Shown here one piece after another: positions 52,486 to 63,700 of a stretch of 64,000 bases of DNA. The position numbers and the translations under genes were made by a program. The notes under the pieces were generated by a model that saw only the letters and a list, made by a program, of their open reading frames with translations, made no database searches and was not told the origin of the DNA. Origin of the DNA: CAZNPL01 sp964574815 (GTDB lineage: Bacteria > Planctomycetota > Phycisphaerae > UBA1845); contig CAZNPL010000028.1 in assembly GCA_964574815.1 (NCBI GenBank), positions 32,010 to 96,009 of the forward strand, given 5' to 3'. The number at the start of each line of letters is the position of its first letter. Within the stretch, counting starts at the first letter, position 1.

Positions 52486-52519
52486 GACCCCGCGGCCCTC
52501 GAGGCGGCGGGGTCTTTTT
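52486..52519 (+). terminator. Rho-independent terminator after the 50353 gene
   Basis: An 8-bp stem GACCCCGC / GCGGGGTC (52486-52493 with 52507-52514) has a short inner GCC/GGC pairing and is followed by TTTTT (52515-52519). Confidence 0.92.
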
Positions 52520-52622
52520 GTGCCGCGGCGCCGCCTCCGGCGGCACTTCGGTACGTCCGACGGCAGGCGCCAGGTGCGGCACCGCGGTCAGTGAGCGTGC
52601 CGTCACCGGTCAATCAGAGCAA

Positions 52623-52729
52623 GGGGCGACGGGGCGATGTCCGACGGGGCGTAACGCCGTCGCCCCGTGGCTGTCGGATGGGATAAACAGATGGGCAAGC
52701 GCCGCCGCGAAGCGGGTTCGCTTACCCAT
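52623..52729. repeat. Two adjacent inverted repeats between convergent genes
   Basis: First hairpin: GGGGCGACGG (52623-52632) with CCGTCGCCCC (52657-52666). Second: ATGGGCAAGCG (52691-52701) with CGCTTACCCAT (52719-52729), one mismatch. The second shares GGGCAAGC...GCTT(A/G)CCC with the element at 9576-9642. The 52520-52803 stretch holds nothing else I can support. Confidence 0.5.
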
Positions 52730-52803
52730 CCAGATTCGTTCAGTCCGTTTGACGAGCAGGCCGCCGCTCGCACCAAAATCAGTTGCAAGAGCTGCTTGGC
52801 GCC

Positions 52804-53928
52804 TTACCCCTCCGAAGAACCGGACATCGGTGCCTCGGCTTCATCTCCGTAGACGATTTCTGCCTGATCGCGCAGCTTCTCGACGAGACGCTCGCGGGCC
52901 AAGGCGATCTTCTCGGCCTTGAGTTCTTCACGAATGACCGGTGCGACTTCCTTCAGCGGTACCGTCTCGGCCTCCTTACGGTCGGTCACCTTGATGATGT
53001 GATAACCGAATCGCGTCTCGACGATCCCGCTGATCTCGCCCTCTTTCAATTCGAAGGCCGCTGCCGCGAAAGGCTCCACCATTTTTCCGTGCCGCGGGAA
53101 ATAGCCGAGATCGCCGCCCTGGACGCTCGACGGGCCCTCGGAATGCTCCTTCGCCAACTCCGCAAAGTCGGCTCCCTCCTCCTTGGCTTGCTCGAGAACC
53201 GTCTCAATTTTCTTCCGGGCCGCCTCCTTCTCTTCCTCCGTATTCGTCTGGTCGGCCTTGATCAGAATGTGGCTGGCCTTGACCTGCGGGGGCTGAGAGT
53301 ACGCTCGCTCCAGATCACGCTCATAACGCGCCTTGATCTCCTCCTGCGTCACCGATGTCAGCTCGGGATACTCTTTTTCCAGCAGTTGGGCCTGCAGGAT
53401 CGCCTGTCGGAATCTGGGGTCGGCCGCTCGGTTCTTGATGAACTCGGACAAGGACATCTGCTGCTGGGCCTCGAACTGCTGCTCAAACTCCTCTCGCGTG
53501 AGCCGGTTGCGAGCCAGGTACGCCTGGACTTCCTGCTCGAACTCGGCCACGAATTCCTCGTCGGAAAGCGAGATGTCCTTCTGCTCAACTTGCTCGTTCA
53601 TCAGGTAATCGCCGATCAGCGATTCGAGAATCCTCGGCTCCCATTGCTTGCGAAGCTGTTCCAACTGTGCTTCCGGCAGATTTCGGCCGCGGGTCTGTTG
53701 TTGCACCGCATCGCGAAAAACTTCGTGGACACGGCTCTCCATGATTTCGTGACCATCAATGGTGACCGCCACCTGATCTTCCGGATCCGCTGTTTCTTCG
53801 GCGGTCGGCCGGGTTGGTGTCTCCGAATTCTGTCCCTTTTGCCCCTCGGTCTCCTGCTGAGCGGCTGCCACGGGAACGAGGAAGAGCGATAACAACACGA
53901 GCGTTCCACATTTTTCAACGAGTAGCAC
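52804..53928 (-). CDS. Secreted parvulin-type peptidyl-prolyl isomerase, 374 aa
   Basis: GTG 53928 has AAGGAG six bases upstream; the frame is open 11 codons further. A signal peptide ends near VPVAAAQ. A helical SurA/PrsA-like N-terminal chaperone domain spans about 50-210 (VTIDGHEIMESRVHEVFRDA). The parvulin domain is at about 215-315: ASHILIK, FAELAKEHSEGPS, GGDLGYFPRHGKMVEPF, ETRFGYHIIKV. It would assist folding of exported proteins, which suits the many large secreted proteins around it. The C-terminal tail is acidic. Confidence 0.92.
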   Translation of the reverse strand: MLLVEKCGTLVLLSLFLVPVAAAQQETEGQKGQNSETPTRPTAEETADPEDQVAVTIDGHEIMESRVHEVFRDAVQQQTRGRNLPEAQLEQLRKQWEPRILESLIGDYLMNEQVEQKDISLSDEEFVAEFEQEVQAYLARNRLTREEFEQQFEAQQQMSLSEFIKNRAADPRFRQAILQAQLLEKEYPELTSVTQEEIKARYERDLERAYSQPPQVKASHILIKADQTNTEEEKEAARKKIETVLEQAKEEGADFAELAKEHSEGPSSVQGGDLGYFPRHGKMVEPFAAAAFELKEGEISGIVETRFGYHIIKVTDRKEAETVPLKEVAPVIREELKAEKIALARERLVEKLRDQAEIVYGDEAEAPMSGSSEG

Positions 53929-54193
53929 TGTTACTCCTTTCACCGGCCGCGTCGGCCGCAATCATCCGTGCCCGAGAATGCCCCGGGCGTCACACACGAA
54001 CCGACCCTCAGACGGTGAACGAACCGGCACAGGAGGAGATGCCCGATCGCCGCCGGCAGAACCTCACAAACAGGCCTGATCCCTGAAAGTCGTTAATGCC
54101 CGGTAGTTTTATAGCACGACTCGCCCTGGAATGCCGCCTCATCGGGTGAAGAATCTGCGGAAAAAGCGATTTCCGCTGCCACTTGAGAGGAGC

Positions 54194-55186
54194 TCACGCC
54201 GTAACGGGCAGTCTTTCGACCAGGCTTCGTGTCATGAGTGCGAGTGACCGCCGGCAGAGCGGTGCGATGTTCAGGTTGGAGGCAAGTTCCGCCAGATCTG
54301 CTTCAAGCTCCCGTAGGATTCGATGCAGAACGCCGTTGTTGAGCTCGAGCAGAAACAACACGTCTTCGCATGTCTCCGTGACGTCGCGGGAGATCGGAGT
54401 CTCGCATAGCGCGCCCGCAATCACCGATGCCCCGTGTACGATCTGCGCGAGCTCCGTCACGGTCGCGCCGGTGGATGCGCCGGAGTCGGCCACGTGGTGG
54501 TCGCGGACGGCCAGCGAAGTCGACTCCGGGAGGCCCCAGCGATCGAACACCCTCTGTCCGACAACCGCGTGCGACGTGCCTACAGTGTCAATCTCGCGGT
54601 CGACGAATTCCTCATCTGTGACTTTGCCGTAAGCGACGGCCGCCGGCTGGTAACGCTCCGGAGCGCAGTTGGCCAGCACCGGGATCCCGACTTCCGACAG
54701 AAGGCCGCCCAGCAGGGCCTGCTCTCGCAGGGGCGAGGCGAGTTGGTCGGCGAATCTCGCTGCCAGCCCTCCGGTCGTCACCGACCGCCTCCAGAAGTAC
54801 CCGGCGTCGACGTGCGGCATCGCGCTGCCGCTTACCGCCTGAACCAGGCATCGCCCCACCACGAGCGTCCGAATACGCCGAAGGCCCAACAGGGAAACGG
54901 CCATCGGCAGCGAATCGACCCGTCGCGACAGGCCAAACAGGGCGGAATTGGCGAGCTTCAGCACATCCGCGGTGACGCCGGGGTCGGAGGCAATCAGCTT
55001 GATGACGGCGTTCTGGTCGTAATCGGGGCTTCTGGTAAGCTCGAGGAGGCGCGTCACCACGGCGGGTGCAGCGGGAATCGAGCCGGTTTCATCGATGGCG
55101 TCGAGGATGTCAACGGGCATTCCGATAAGCTCCGAGGCGCTCGGGCGGTGGATGGACCCTGACCCTGTGCCGTCCTCTTCGCGCAT
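54194..55186 (-). CDS. HDOD-domain signalling protein, 330 aa
   Basis: Residues about 30-230 form a HDOD domain: SIPAAPAVVTRLLELTRSPD, LIASDPGVTADVLKLANSAL, LPMAVSLLGLRRIRTLVV, QALLGGLLSEVGI, TSHAVVGQRVFDRWGLPES and VRDHHVAD. The family is a degenerate relative of HD phosphohydrolases, found in bacterial signalling and chemotaxis-related regulation; the metal-binding HD pair is not evident here. The C-terminus is helical. ATG 55186 has a weak ribosome site; ATG 55120 (MPVDILDAI) with GGAG upstream is a plausible alternative. The terminator at 55315-55343 separates it from the lipoprotein gene. Confidence 0.88.
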   Translation of the reverse strand: MREEDGTGSGSIHRPSASELIGMPVDILDAIDETGSIPAAPAVVTRLLELTRSPDYDQNAVIKLIASDPGVTADVLKLANSALFGLSRRVDSLPMAVSLLGLRRIRTLVVGRCLVQAVSGSAMPHVDAGYFWRRSVTTGGLAARFADQLASPLREQALLGGLLSEVGIPVLANCAPERYQPAAVAYGKVTDEEFVDREIDTVGTSHAVVGQRVFDRWGLPESTSLAVRDHHVADSGASTGATVTELAQIVHGASVIAGALCETPISRDVTETCEDVLFLLELNNGVLHRILRELEADLAELASNLNIAPLCRRSLALMTRSLVERLPVTA

Positions 55187-55314
55187 CGGCTGTGCTGCAC
55201 TTGGCCTGAAGCGATAATCGGTGGTGATTGTGGACGCTTCGATCCGGGCGCTTCGATGACCGCGGGCACCGCGGCCTCACCGCCTCGGGAAGAATCGTCG
55301 CGATCGATCAAACG

Positions 55315-55343
55315 AAAAACGCCGCGCGAAGGTGACGCGCGGC
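55315..55343 (-). terminator. Rho-independent terminator of the lipoprotein gene
   Basis: On the minus strand, CGCGCGGC-type arms (55336-55343 with 55321-55328, 8 bp) around an 8-base or shorter loop are followed by GTTTTT (T-run 55319-55315). Confidence 0.85.
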
Positions 55344-55425
55344 GCGAGTGCCCCGAGATCAGCCAAAGGATCACCGGTCCTGAAAAGACCGAGTCCTACT
55401 TCTTATCTTTTTTGCACGAGCACCC

Positions 55426-55794
55426 TCACTTTTCGCATTTGCCGCAACATGGCTCGAGCCGGCGAAGCTTCACGGAGGTGTCCTCATGGGTCATCACCAG
55501 CGAATCGTCTTCGAGGTGGGCGCCGTAGGTCCGCATCTCGGCCTCGGGATCGTCCATCTTGAACTTGAGCTGATCGTCCTTGTACTTGTACCAGCCGGTC
55601 ATGACGACGCTTCGGTTCTGGTATTTGGCTTCAGCGGTGAACGTGCCGTCGTGGCACAGCGACATCGCCCCGAACTGCATGGTTCCGGTGGGCTGCTGGT
55701 CGGGGGCAACCTTCCACGTCCCCGCCACGGGCGAGTGACAACCGACCACGAACAAGAGCCCGCAGACCAACATTCCTCCAATCATTCTTTGCAT
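55426..55794 (-). CDS. Small lipoprotein, 122 aa, unknown function
   Basis: ATG 55794 with GGGAGA upstream. A lipoprotein signal of about 17 residues ends LLFVVGC. The mature part is beta-rich (SPVAGTWKVAPDQQPTGTMQ, FTAEAKYQNRSVVMTGWYKY, LKFKMDDPEAEMRTY) and reads like a small lipocalin- or META-like sheet protein of the 'G-x-W-x-x-x...FxxDGxF' type; this comparison is loose. The C-terminus ends EPCCGKCEK, three cysteines that may bind metal or form disulphides. It is transcribed alone and ends at a good terminator. Confidence 0.72.
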   Translation of the reverse strand: MQRMIGGMLVCGLLFVVGCHSPVAGTWKVAPDQQPTGTMQFGAMSLCHDGTFTAEAKYQNRSVVMTGWYKYKDDQLKFKMDDPEAEMRTYGAHLEDDSLVMTHEDTSVKLRRLEPCCGKCEK

Positions 55795-55935
55795 GACGTA
55801 TCTCCCGGTCTGATTGATTCGGTCCAAACAAACTCCGCGCCAAGATAAAGGGGATTATCCGAGCGTGATCCGGTATGTCAAGCCGCGCCCGTGACACCGG
55901 AGTGGCGCGGGTGCGCGACGAAATCGGCGGGCGGC

Positions 55936-55986
55936 AGCGATTGCCGCATTAAGGGAGGGCGAGGCTCCTGCCGAGCCGCAATCGCT
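55936..55986. repeat. Nested inverted repeat, REP-like
   Basis: Outer arms AGCGATTGC (55936-55944) and GCAATCGCT (55978-55986) are perfect complements. Inside is GGGCGAGGCTCCTGCCGAGCC (55957-55977, 21 bases by position), itself weakly palindromic. A similar sequence in opposite orientation lies at 56005-56026. The pair resembles a bacterial interspersed mosaic of REP units. Confidence 0.6.
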
Positions 55987-56373
55987 AAAAACCATAAACG
56001 TCAAGGCTCGCCGAGAGGCTCGCCCGTCCATAGGTCCCGCCCAGACTGTCACTGACCCGAGTGCCGCCGTTGAAGGGTGGCTGATCGCCGGGCAGCGTCG
56101 GCCCGGCGCCGGTCTGTGTGCCGGACGGCCACGGAAGGGTACGGTCGGTCCGCACGCGGCGGAAGCGTTTGTCTGCGTGGCGGTGAACTGCCTGCACGCC
56201 GTCATCCCGGGGCGTCTGCGCGTGCGTTCGGTCAAGAATGCCATGCCGCGCGCGATCCTGGTTGCCGGTATTCACGCCGACCCCCGTTCCTCCAGCAGTC
56301 ATGCAGGGTGCAGAGGCGGTACATAGCATTAATAAAAGGCTTGAGTTTTCCGGATCGGCGTCCGTTTTTCCTT

Positions 56374-56400
56374 TTGTTTAAGGTCAGGGATCCTTATACT
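56374..56400 (+). promoter_or_regulatory. Candidate promoter of the Rhs-type operon
   Basis: TTGTTT (56374-56379) and TATACT (56395-56400) with a 15-base spacer (16 if read as TTTGTT). A leader of about 210 bases would precede ATG 56619. Confidence 0.45.
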
Positions 56401-56618
56401 TTGGACACAAACAATTGGCCGAAGGCCAGCGACAGCCGGCAGGGACGGACCTCACGCGAGGTTTCATCCCGATTCCGTTCGGCGAGCGTTGCCCGGGGTC
56501 GTTGGCTTCATTCGAGCACCAACGTGAGAACGCCAGACCACGCTCGGCCGGCAGGCAAGCCCTCTCGGTACCACTCGGGACTCACACAGGAAACCAGTTA
56601 CCATACGGAGGCGGTGCC

Positions 56619-57683
56619 ATGTCGCGTCCCTCGATGAACATCGACGCGCTCTTGCTACTGGTGTGGGTACTCATGGGGTGTGCGTTTGCTGCCGCCGATC
56701 CTGCCGTTGCATCCGAGCCGGCGAGAGGGACTGAGGCATCCGCGGCAACTTTGGATACCGGAAACCGCGCTGTGCGATCGGCTGCCGGCGCGGACAACGG
56801 CGGCGGCCGTATGTGCCCGCCGGGTGTGCGCTACTACCACGCGGATGCCACCGGGAATCTCCTGGCGATGACGGATGAGGCCGGGCAAGTGGTGTGGCGT
56901 GCCGAGGTGGCGCCCTTCGGGCAGGGGATACCCACACCACCGACTCGTCCGTTGCGCTTTGTGGAGCAGCCACGAGAGGAAGAGACCGGCGAGGAGTCCG
57001 GGCTCTACCACATGGGTGCCCGCTATTACGACCCGCTGGCAGGACGTTTTCTGAGCCCCGAACCGATCCCGTTGGTGTTGATCGATCGGCAGAATCCCCA
57101 ACGATTCAACTGCTTTGCATACGCTCTGAACAATCCATACGGCTACCAGGACGCCATGGGCACGGACGCCCAGAAAACAGAAGCCAAGGACCGAACGGCG
57201 AGCTCGGGCGCCGCCAGGAAAGGCGCCACGGGTTGGGACGTCTTCAAGTGGGTCGTAGGCACGCTCGACTGGACTCGGTCCCCGTTGACTCTGTCAGGAA
57301 TCGCGAGTCTGACTGCGGACACGGTGGGTATCCTGGCTATCGAGGCCGGCCACGACGATGCCGCGCTGGCCGCGGATGTCGCCGGCAAGGGGCTCAGCAT
57401 CTACGCCATGGTAACGACGCTCAGTATGAGCTGGGTGGGCGGCACTCTGATGTACCTGGACGCGGTCAAGGCGTACGTGGACGCATCGGACGAGCTGCGG
57501 GGGGCCCTCCTGGATCCGAACGCAACAAACGGCCTCGGCGCCGCAGCGGACTACAGTCGCTATGGGCAAGACAAGGTCAAGGCCTGGTGCGAGCAGGGGA
57601 ACGCGGCCGCCTGCTACAACTACGTGGCAAGAGGCGGGAAGCCTGAAGACCTCCAGTTCAAGCAGAAGAAGGAGGGGGAATAG
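56619..57683 (+). CDS. Secreted orphan Rhs-core protein with variable C-terminus, 354 aa
   Basis: GGAGG seven bases before ATG 56619 sets the start. A signal segment of about 25 residues ends LMGCAFA; it may be lipidated at Cys22 or cut after AFA. After a 45-residue linker comes the conserved Rhs-associated core and nothing of the YD barrel: YYHADATGNLLAMTDEAGQV, VAPFGQ, GLYHMGARYYDPLAGRFLSP and CFAYALNNPYGYQDAMG. In canonical Rhs proteins this core closes the barrel and precedes a toxin tip. Here the 190-residue tail has hydrophobic helical stretches (LTADTVGILAIEAG, LSIYAMVTTLSMSWVGGTLM) and a CEQGNAAACYNYVARGG end; I recognise no toxin motif. No immunity gene is evident. The next gene, 106 bases on, encodes a YD-repeat protein lacking this core. 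Confidence 0.78.
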   Translation: MSRPSMNIDALLLLVWVLMGCAFAAADPAVASEPARGTEASAATLDTGNRAVRSAAGADNGGGRMCPPGVRYYHADATGNLLAMTDEAGQVVWRAEVAPFGQGIPTPPTRPLRFVEQPREEETGEESGLYHMGARYYDPLAGRFLSPEPIPLVLIDRQNPQRFNCFAYALNNPYGYQDAMGTDAQKTEAKDRTASSGAARKGATGWDVFKWVVGTLDWTRSPLTLSGIASLTADTVGILAIEAGHDDAALAADVAGKGLSIYAMVTTLSMSWVGGTLMYLDAVKAYVDASDELRGALLDPNATNGLGAAADYSRYGQDKVKAWCEQGNAAACYNYVARGGKPEDLQFKQKKEGE

Positions 57684-57789
57684 GGGACCTGTTTGACCAG
57701 CCACGCGGCGGATGCCGCTTCGCTGGACACAGGCGACGAGGCCTCACGGTGTGGCCGGCACTTCGGGCAAGAGACCCGGCGGTGATTCC

Positions 57790-60700
57790 ATGGGTGTTCG
57801 GAACAAAGCGATAGCATTGGCCTATACGCTGGTGATTCTGATATCGCCGGAGCCGAGCGCAGCTTCGACGAACTCTGAGCACCCATTGCGTCAGATACAC
57901 AGCGGAGCAGACGGTAGCGAAATTGCGCCCAAGGTGGTCATCAATGGTGCGATGCGCCCGCGCCTGGTCCCCACCGCGACCGCTTCCGAAGGAACGCCGT
58001 CCCCTCGCCCCAGCGGGGACGGGTGGGATCAGTACGACCCGACGTCCATGTACGACGAGAAGGGACTGGTGCCACCGCGCGGCTTTTCCGCCCAGGCGCC
58101 GAACGAGGTGGTGGACCCGTTCTCCGGCAACCTCATGCTTCGCCACGTGGATCTGCACTTGCCCGGCGTCGCCGGTTTGGATCTCACGCTCCACCGTGTG
58201 TACAACAGCAAAATCCACCGCAATTATGCCGCCGTCGTCACGGGGGATCCCATACGCGTCGGCCTGGGCCTGCTATTCCCGCATCCCACCTGCGTCGGAG
58301 TCGGGTGGAGCCTGCATATGGGGCGGCTTGTCGGCGCCGTGAACGCGCTGCCCAACGCGGCCTTACCGGGTCCACGCTACTACGAGAAGAGCGACGGCTC
58401 GCAGCATCCATTCTATCAGTACATCGGCCCGGGCTGCGGCGACGAGACGACGGACATCTGCCTGCTCACGAAGCAGAAGGACAATCCCTACCGTCTCACG
58501 ACGGAAACCCCCTGGATGCTCAGCACGGCCGACGGACTCACCATCACCTTCGATCATTCCTTGTTCGACGGGGAGACACTCGTCCATTACGCCACCGAGA
58601 TCTGCGACGTTCACGGCAACAGGATTCAGATCTTCTACCTCGACTACACCATCCTTATTGACGGCACGGAATACGAACGGCTCTACCTTCCCCATTTCAT
58701 CGACTACATCATCGACAGCGCCGGGAGAACGGTGGACTTTGACTACGACCTGGTAAGCGGTGACCAGATACGCCTGTCGAGCATTGCCGCGAACGGGCGC
58801 GTCTACCGGTATTTCTACAGTCCTCAGACGCCACATTCCCAGACGCTCCTGACGGCCGCCCAGCTGCCCGAAGGTGCTGCCTGGCAATACGCCTACGAGG
58901 GCCTGAATTCCGGCGACTGCGCCGACAACTCGAAGCGCTGGTGCGAGTGCACGGGCATCACCTACCCGTCCGGCGGAACGATCGAATACACATTTGACGA
59001 TCATGTGTTCTGGGTGCAAACCAACCCGATGTCCGTGCGGGCCGTTGTGCAGCGGGATGTCGGCGGCCGGGCCGTGACGCCGGCAACTTGGACATACACG
59101 TACAACCGAGGCGCGCAGTACACTGAAGACGAGCACACCGTCATCACGCGCCCGGACGGAGTCCAGGAAATCTACACGTACTTCGGCGTCGGCGACGGGC
59201 CCTATAATCCGATCGGGCTGGCTTGGAAGGCCGGTGTGCTTCTCGAGAAGAAAACACGCGACCCGGTGGTGGGAACGGTATTGCAGACCGAAACACTGGA
59301 TTGGATCGCGAGCCCGCCGATCTCGGACGAAATCGTGGGTGATCCGTGGATCGGTTTTGACATCGGGGTCTTCGTGCCGCGCCTTCGCGAGCATGTCATA
59401 CAGCGCGGAGACCTGACCTGGACGACCGAGCACGCGAGTTTTTACGATTCCAACAACCGGCCACGCTGCACGATCGAGACGGGCGACGGAGCGACTCGCT
59501 ACCGCCTGCAGGGATACGTGACCGAGACGCGCGCCCAAGGCGATCGACTCTTCCGCTTCCTCAATCTCCTGAACGCGAATGTCCTGAGCTATGATCCGTT
59601 CGATCCGGGCGTGTGCGACCCGTCTCAAAGCGTCTCGGTGACTCCGGCGCTCGGCGACGAGGTCGAGGTCCACTCCTACAACAACCTTGGACAGATCGTG
59701 AGCACGGAGCGCAACGGCATCCGAACCGAGTATCGATATCACGCCGACGGAACGCTGAACGCCGAGATCAGCTACCGAAGCGCCGACCCGCCCAATGATC
59801 CGACGGACGGCTATTGCACAACGTACGCCGACTACCAGTACGGCGTGGCGCGCCGAATCGGCCATGGGGCGCCGGCACCGCTCTGCATCCCAAGTGTGTA
59901 CGACGTTCATCGCACCGTCGACTGGTTCGGCAGCGTGGAAAGTTGGACCAACGGGCGCGGATACACGACCGGGTTTGACTATGACGACCTCGGTCGCGTG
60001 ACGCGAATAACACCGCCCCCAATATCGCACGAAACCGAGATACTGATCGCCTACGACGGTTCCCCGGGTGTCTGCGGCACGATGTCTCGGGTTTCACAAG
60101 GGGTCTACTGGGTCGAGACCGGTATCGACGGCTTCGGGCGCGAAGCGAGCAAAGCAATCTCGGGCGGCGTTTACGTGAGACAGGAATATGACGCGTTGAG
60201 TCGGGTCAGCTTCCGAAGTCTGCCGAGCGACGCGCCCGATTCCGGCGACGGCGACACGTTTGCCTACGATGAACTGGGACGCCTCACGTCCCTCACGCAC
60301 GCCGACGGCACCACCATCGGCTATGCGTACGACACCACAGCCCACACCGTGACCATCACGGACGAACTGGGACGGCAGACGGTGCAGACGCGCCGCGCTT
60401 TCGCGAACCCCGATGATTTCCAGCTTGTGCGCATTCAGCTTCCCGGCGAAACAGTGCCCCTTGCGGACACGTACACCTATCTCGTGGGCGGACACCTTAC
60501 CGGTGTACATTACGCCGGGACGCAGCGGATCATTTCCTACAACTTCGCCAAACGCGTGAAACACCAGTACAGCCCCGAGACCAACAACCTGTTCTTTGGC
60601 TACGACGCGGCCGGCAATCTGCGATGCCGAGACCGCGGCGCCAACGACGAGCACTGCAACGACAGTAACCTGGACGATCCTCTGGCGCAAATGAACTACG

Positions 60701-63700
60701 AACTGGACGCGCTCGGGCGGGCAACGGCCGTCACCTACCATGATCCGGCTACGCCGGACGCCACCTTCACCTATGACAACGCCGGGAACATCGAGACCAT
60801 GACGGACGGCGCCGGGGACCACGTCTTCACCTACACGGCGACCGATCGGCTGGAGAGCGCCGCGAGTACCATCAACGGCGTTGTCTACACATCGGCCTAC
60901 ACCTACGACGAGAGGGGCAACCTGAAATACCTCGTCTACCCGTCCGGACGAGTGATCACCTACGATTACGACGCCGGCAATCGGGTCACCGGCGCCGGAG
61001 ACGGAACGATCAACTTCATCACCAACATCGAGTATCACCCGGCGGGCCTGGCCAGGCGCTATACCTACGGCAACGGAGTGACCACGACGACGGGCTTGGA
61101 TTCTCGTCAGCGTCCGGACGACATCGCGGCGAGCGGCGTGATGAACCTGGCCTACGGATATGACGACGTCGGCAACGTCACCGCGTTGAGCGACAGCGTC
61201 ACCGGTTACGCCGCCGCGTTCCAGTACGACGACCTCGATCGCCTGGAAGACGCGGCCGGCCCGTGGGGCAATCTGCACTACACCTACAACGCCGCGGGCG
61301 ATCGCATTTGGGAACGGCTCAACGGAATCTACGCGTTCTACCAGTACGACGGCTTCGGCCAGTTGGCTTCGATTACGGGGCGGCTCTTTTTGGGCTTCTC
61401 GTACGATGATTTCGGCAACACGATCGCGCGGGACGGTTCCGGCCTGCACGGATTCGACTACCTGTACGACAAGGTCAATCGCATTATCGAAGTAACGGAG
61501 TACGACAACAACGGGGTCGGCACGGTCGTCGCCCGCTATGTATACGACGGGCAAGGGCGGCGCGTGCTGGCCGAACGCCCGGCGGGCCAGGAGCGGCGCG
61601 TGTACCATTACGACCAGGAAGGCAACCGCGTTGCGGAAAGCACGGATCAAGGGTTCATGCTGACGGAGTACGTGGTTGTCAATGGCCGCACCATTGCTGA
61701 GCTGGATGTGCGTCAGTTCGCCGGCGACGCGAACTGCGATCGAGTCGTCGACTACGAGGATCTCCATGTGCTTCAGGCATGCTTCGCGGGGTCGGGCAAT
61801 GGAATCCCGGTCGAACCGACCGGCTGCGAGGGTGCGGACTTTGACGGCGACCTCGACATCGATTGCCATGACGCTGCGATCATGCAGGAGAGCCTGGATC
61901 TCGAATCTTGCGCCTTCGGCGACTTCGACTGTGACAGAGACATCGATTATGACGACGTTCGGGTGTTTTCGGCCGCCGCCGCCGGCCCGTTGACCGAGAG
62001 CCCGTGCGTCGCGTTCGACGCCGACGCCGACGGCAATCTGGACCTCTTGGACTACGCCGCTCTTCAACGGGCATTCACTCTCGAACCTCCTCCGAACAAG
62101 TTCTGGATCGTCGATGCCGACGGTTTCTGGCACGAGCCGGCCAACTGGAGCGACAACGAGGTCCCGGACTCAGACGACGTCGTATCCATCGACCGGGCGG
62201 CCGGTGATTACACGATCACAATCAGCGAGGGCGAGCAGTCGTGCTTCAGCGTGACCTCCGAAGAGCGACTCACGATCGCCGGCGGGACCTTGACCGTCGA
62301 GGACACCGTTCAGGTCAACAACGAGTTCAAACTCGGCGCCGGCACCATCGCGAACGGGACGATCCGGCCCGGGTCATCCGGTGAAGGCCTGATCCCCTCG
62401 ACGTCCGTGGAGAGAGGGACGTTGGACGGCGTCAACCTGCAAGCGAACATGCTCATGCAGCGCAACGATCACGTGAACATTGCCGGGGGCATGACGCTGG
62501 ACGGCGTCATCACGATGGCCACGCCGACCGGACTGTGCCAACTTCAGTTTCTCGGCGCAGGCGCGCTCGACGGCGCCGGAGAGATCGTATTCACACCCGG
62601 TATGAACGGCACCCAGGGCCTCTGGAGTGCTGATGACCCCTGGAACATCGGGTCGGACATGACGATTCGCGGCGGTGGCGGCATCGTCGGTGGCAAAGGC
62701 TTCGTCAACTTAGGGACCATCCGGGCCGAAAGTGCCGGCGAGGAAATCCGCATCAACCAGGGAGGCAACGAGGGCACCCTCGAGGCGTCAGGCGGCGGGA
62801 CGCTGAGCATCCAGGGCGACTCCTTCGGCGGGACGCCTTGGCGAAACAACGGCACCGTGCAGGCGACGAACGGCGGCACGCTGAGCTTCGTTATCAACTG
62901 GCGGAACGACGGGGTGATTGCGTTGACGGACTCCACCGTCAACTTTGGCGGGACCTTCACGCGTGGGGACATCGGCAACCTGCAGCGCAGCGGCGGGACC
63001 GTCAACATCAACGGGACTCTCGACAACACCGCATCGACGCTCGCGCTCGATTCGACGACGGGCTCCTGGACCTTGAGCAACGGGGGAAGAATCCTCGGCG
63101 GCACGGTGGTCGCCACGGACGGCGCGGTGCTGATCATCGGTGACGATTCTGTGTCGCCTGTCCTCGACGGCGTGACGGTCAACGCCGATCTCCAGGTCGC
63201 CGATACGTCCGTCAAGTTCGTGAACGGCGTCGTTCTCGACGGCACCGCAGCGCTGCAAAACGGCACCCTTTACTTCGAGCCGGCGGAGATTCTCAACGGC
63301 ACAGGAGAAGTCGTCTTTGACGGTGGCCGCGTTCTGCCCAGAATTGGTTCTTCGACCCTCACCATCGGTGCCGGCATGACGATCCGCACCGGTGCCGGGA
63401 GCGGAAGCGTCGGAGGGTATTACCCGGGCGGGACGATCATCAACCAGGGGGCAATCTCCGCTGAAACCGCCGATCAGACGATTTATGTCGAGTGTGACGG
63501 CTTTACCAATGAAGGCGTTTTCACGACCGTCAACGGCGGGCGTTTCGCCGTGGGGGTCCGAAGCCCGGCGATGTGGACAAACACCGGGACGATCTCCGTC
63601 GGGAAGGGAAGCTCGTTCACTGTGGACCTGTTCAGCGGCGGTTTCGAGCAAACCTCGACGGGCGCGATCAGCGTGGAAATCGGCGGATTCTCCGATGCCG

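Larger units (their letters stand above)
55795..56618. other. Intergenic region before the Rhs-type genes
   Basis: No gene is supported. It holds the nested repeat at 55936-55986, a related inverted copy at 56005-56026, and a promoter at 56374-56400 for the genes that follow. Confidence 0.5.

Noticed and set aside
58363..62133. Two long minus-strand frames opposite the YD-repeat gene
   Set aside because: These are antisense shadows of the codon bias in the plus-strand gene, which has continuous YD repeats through the same bases.
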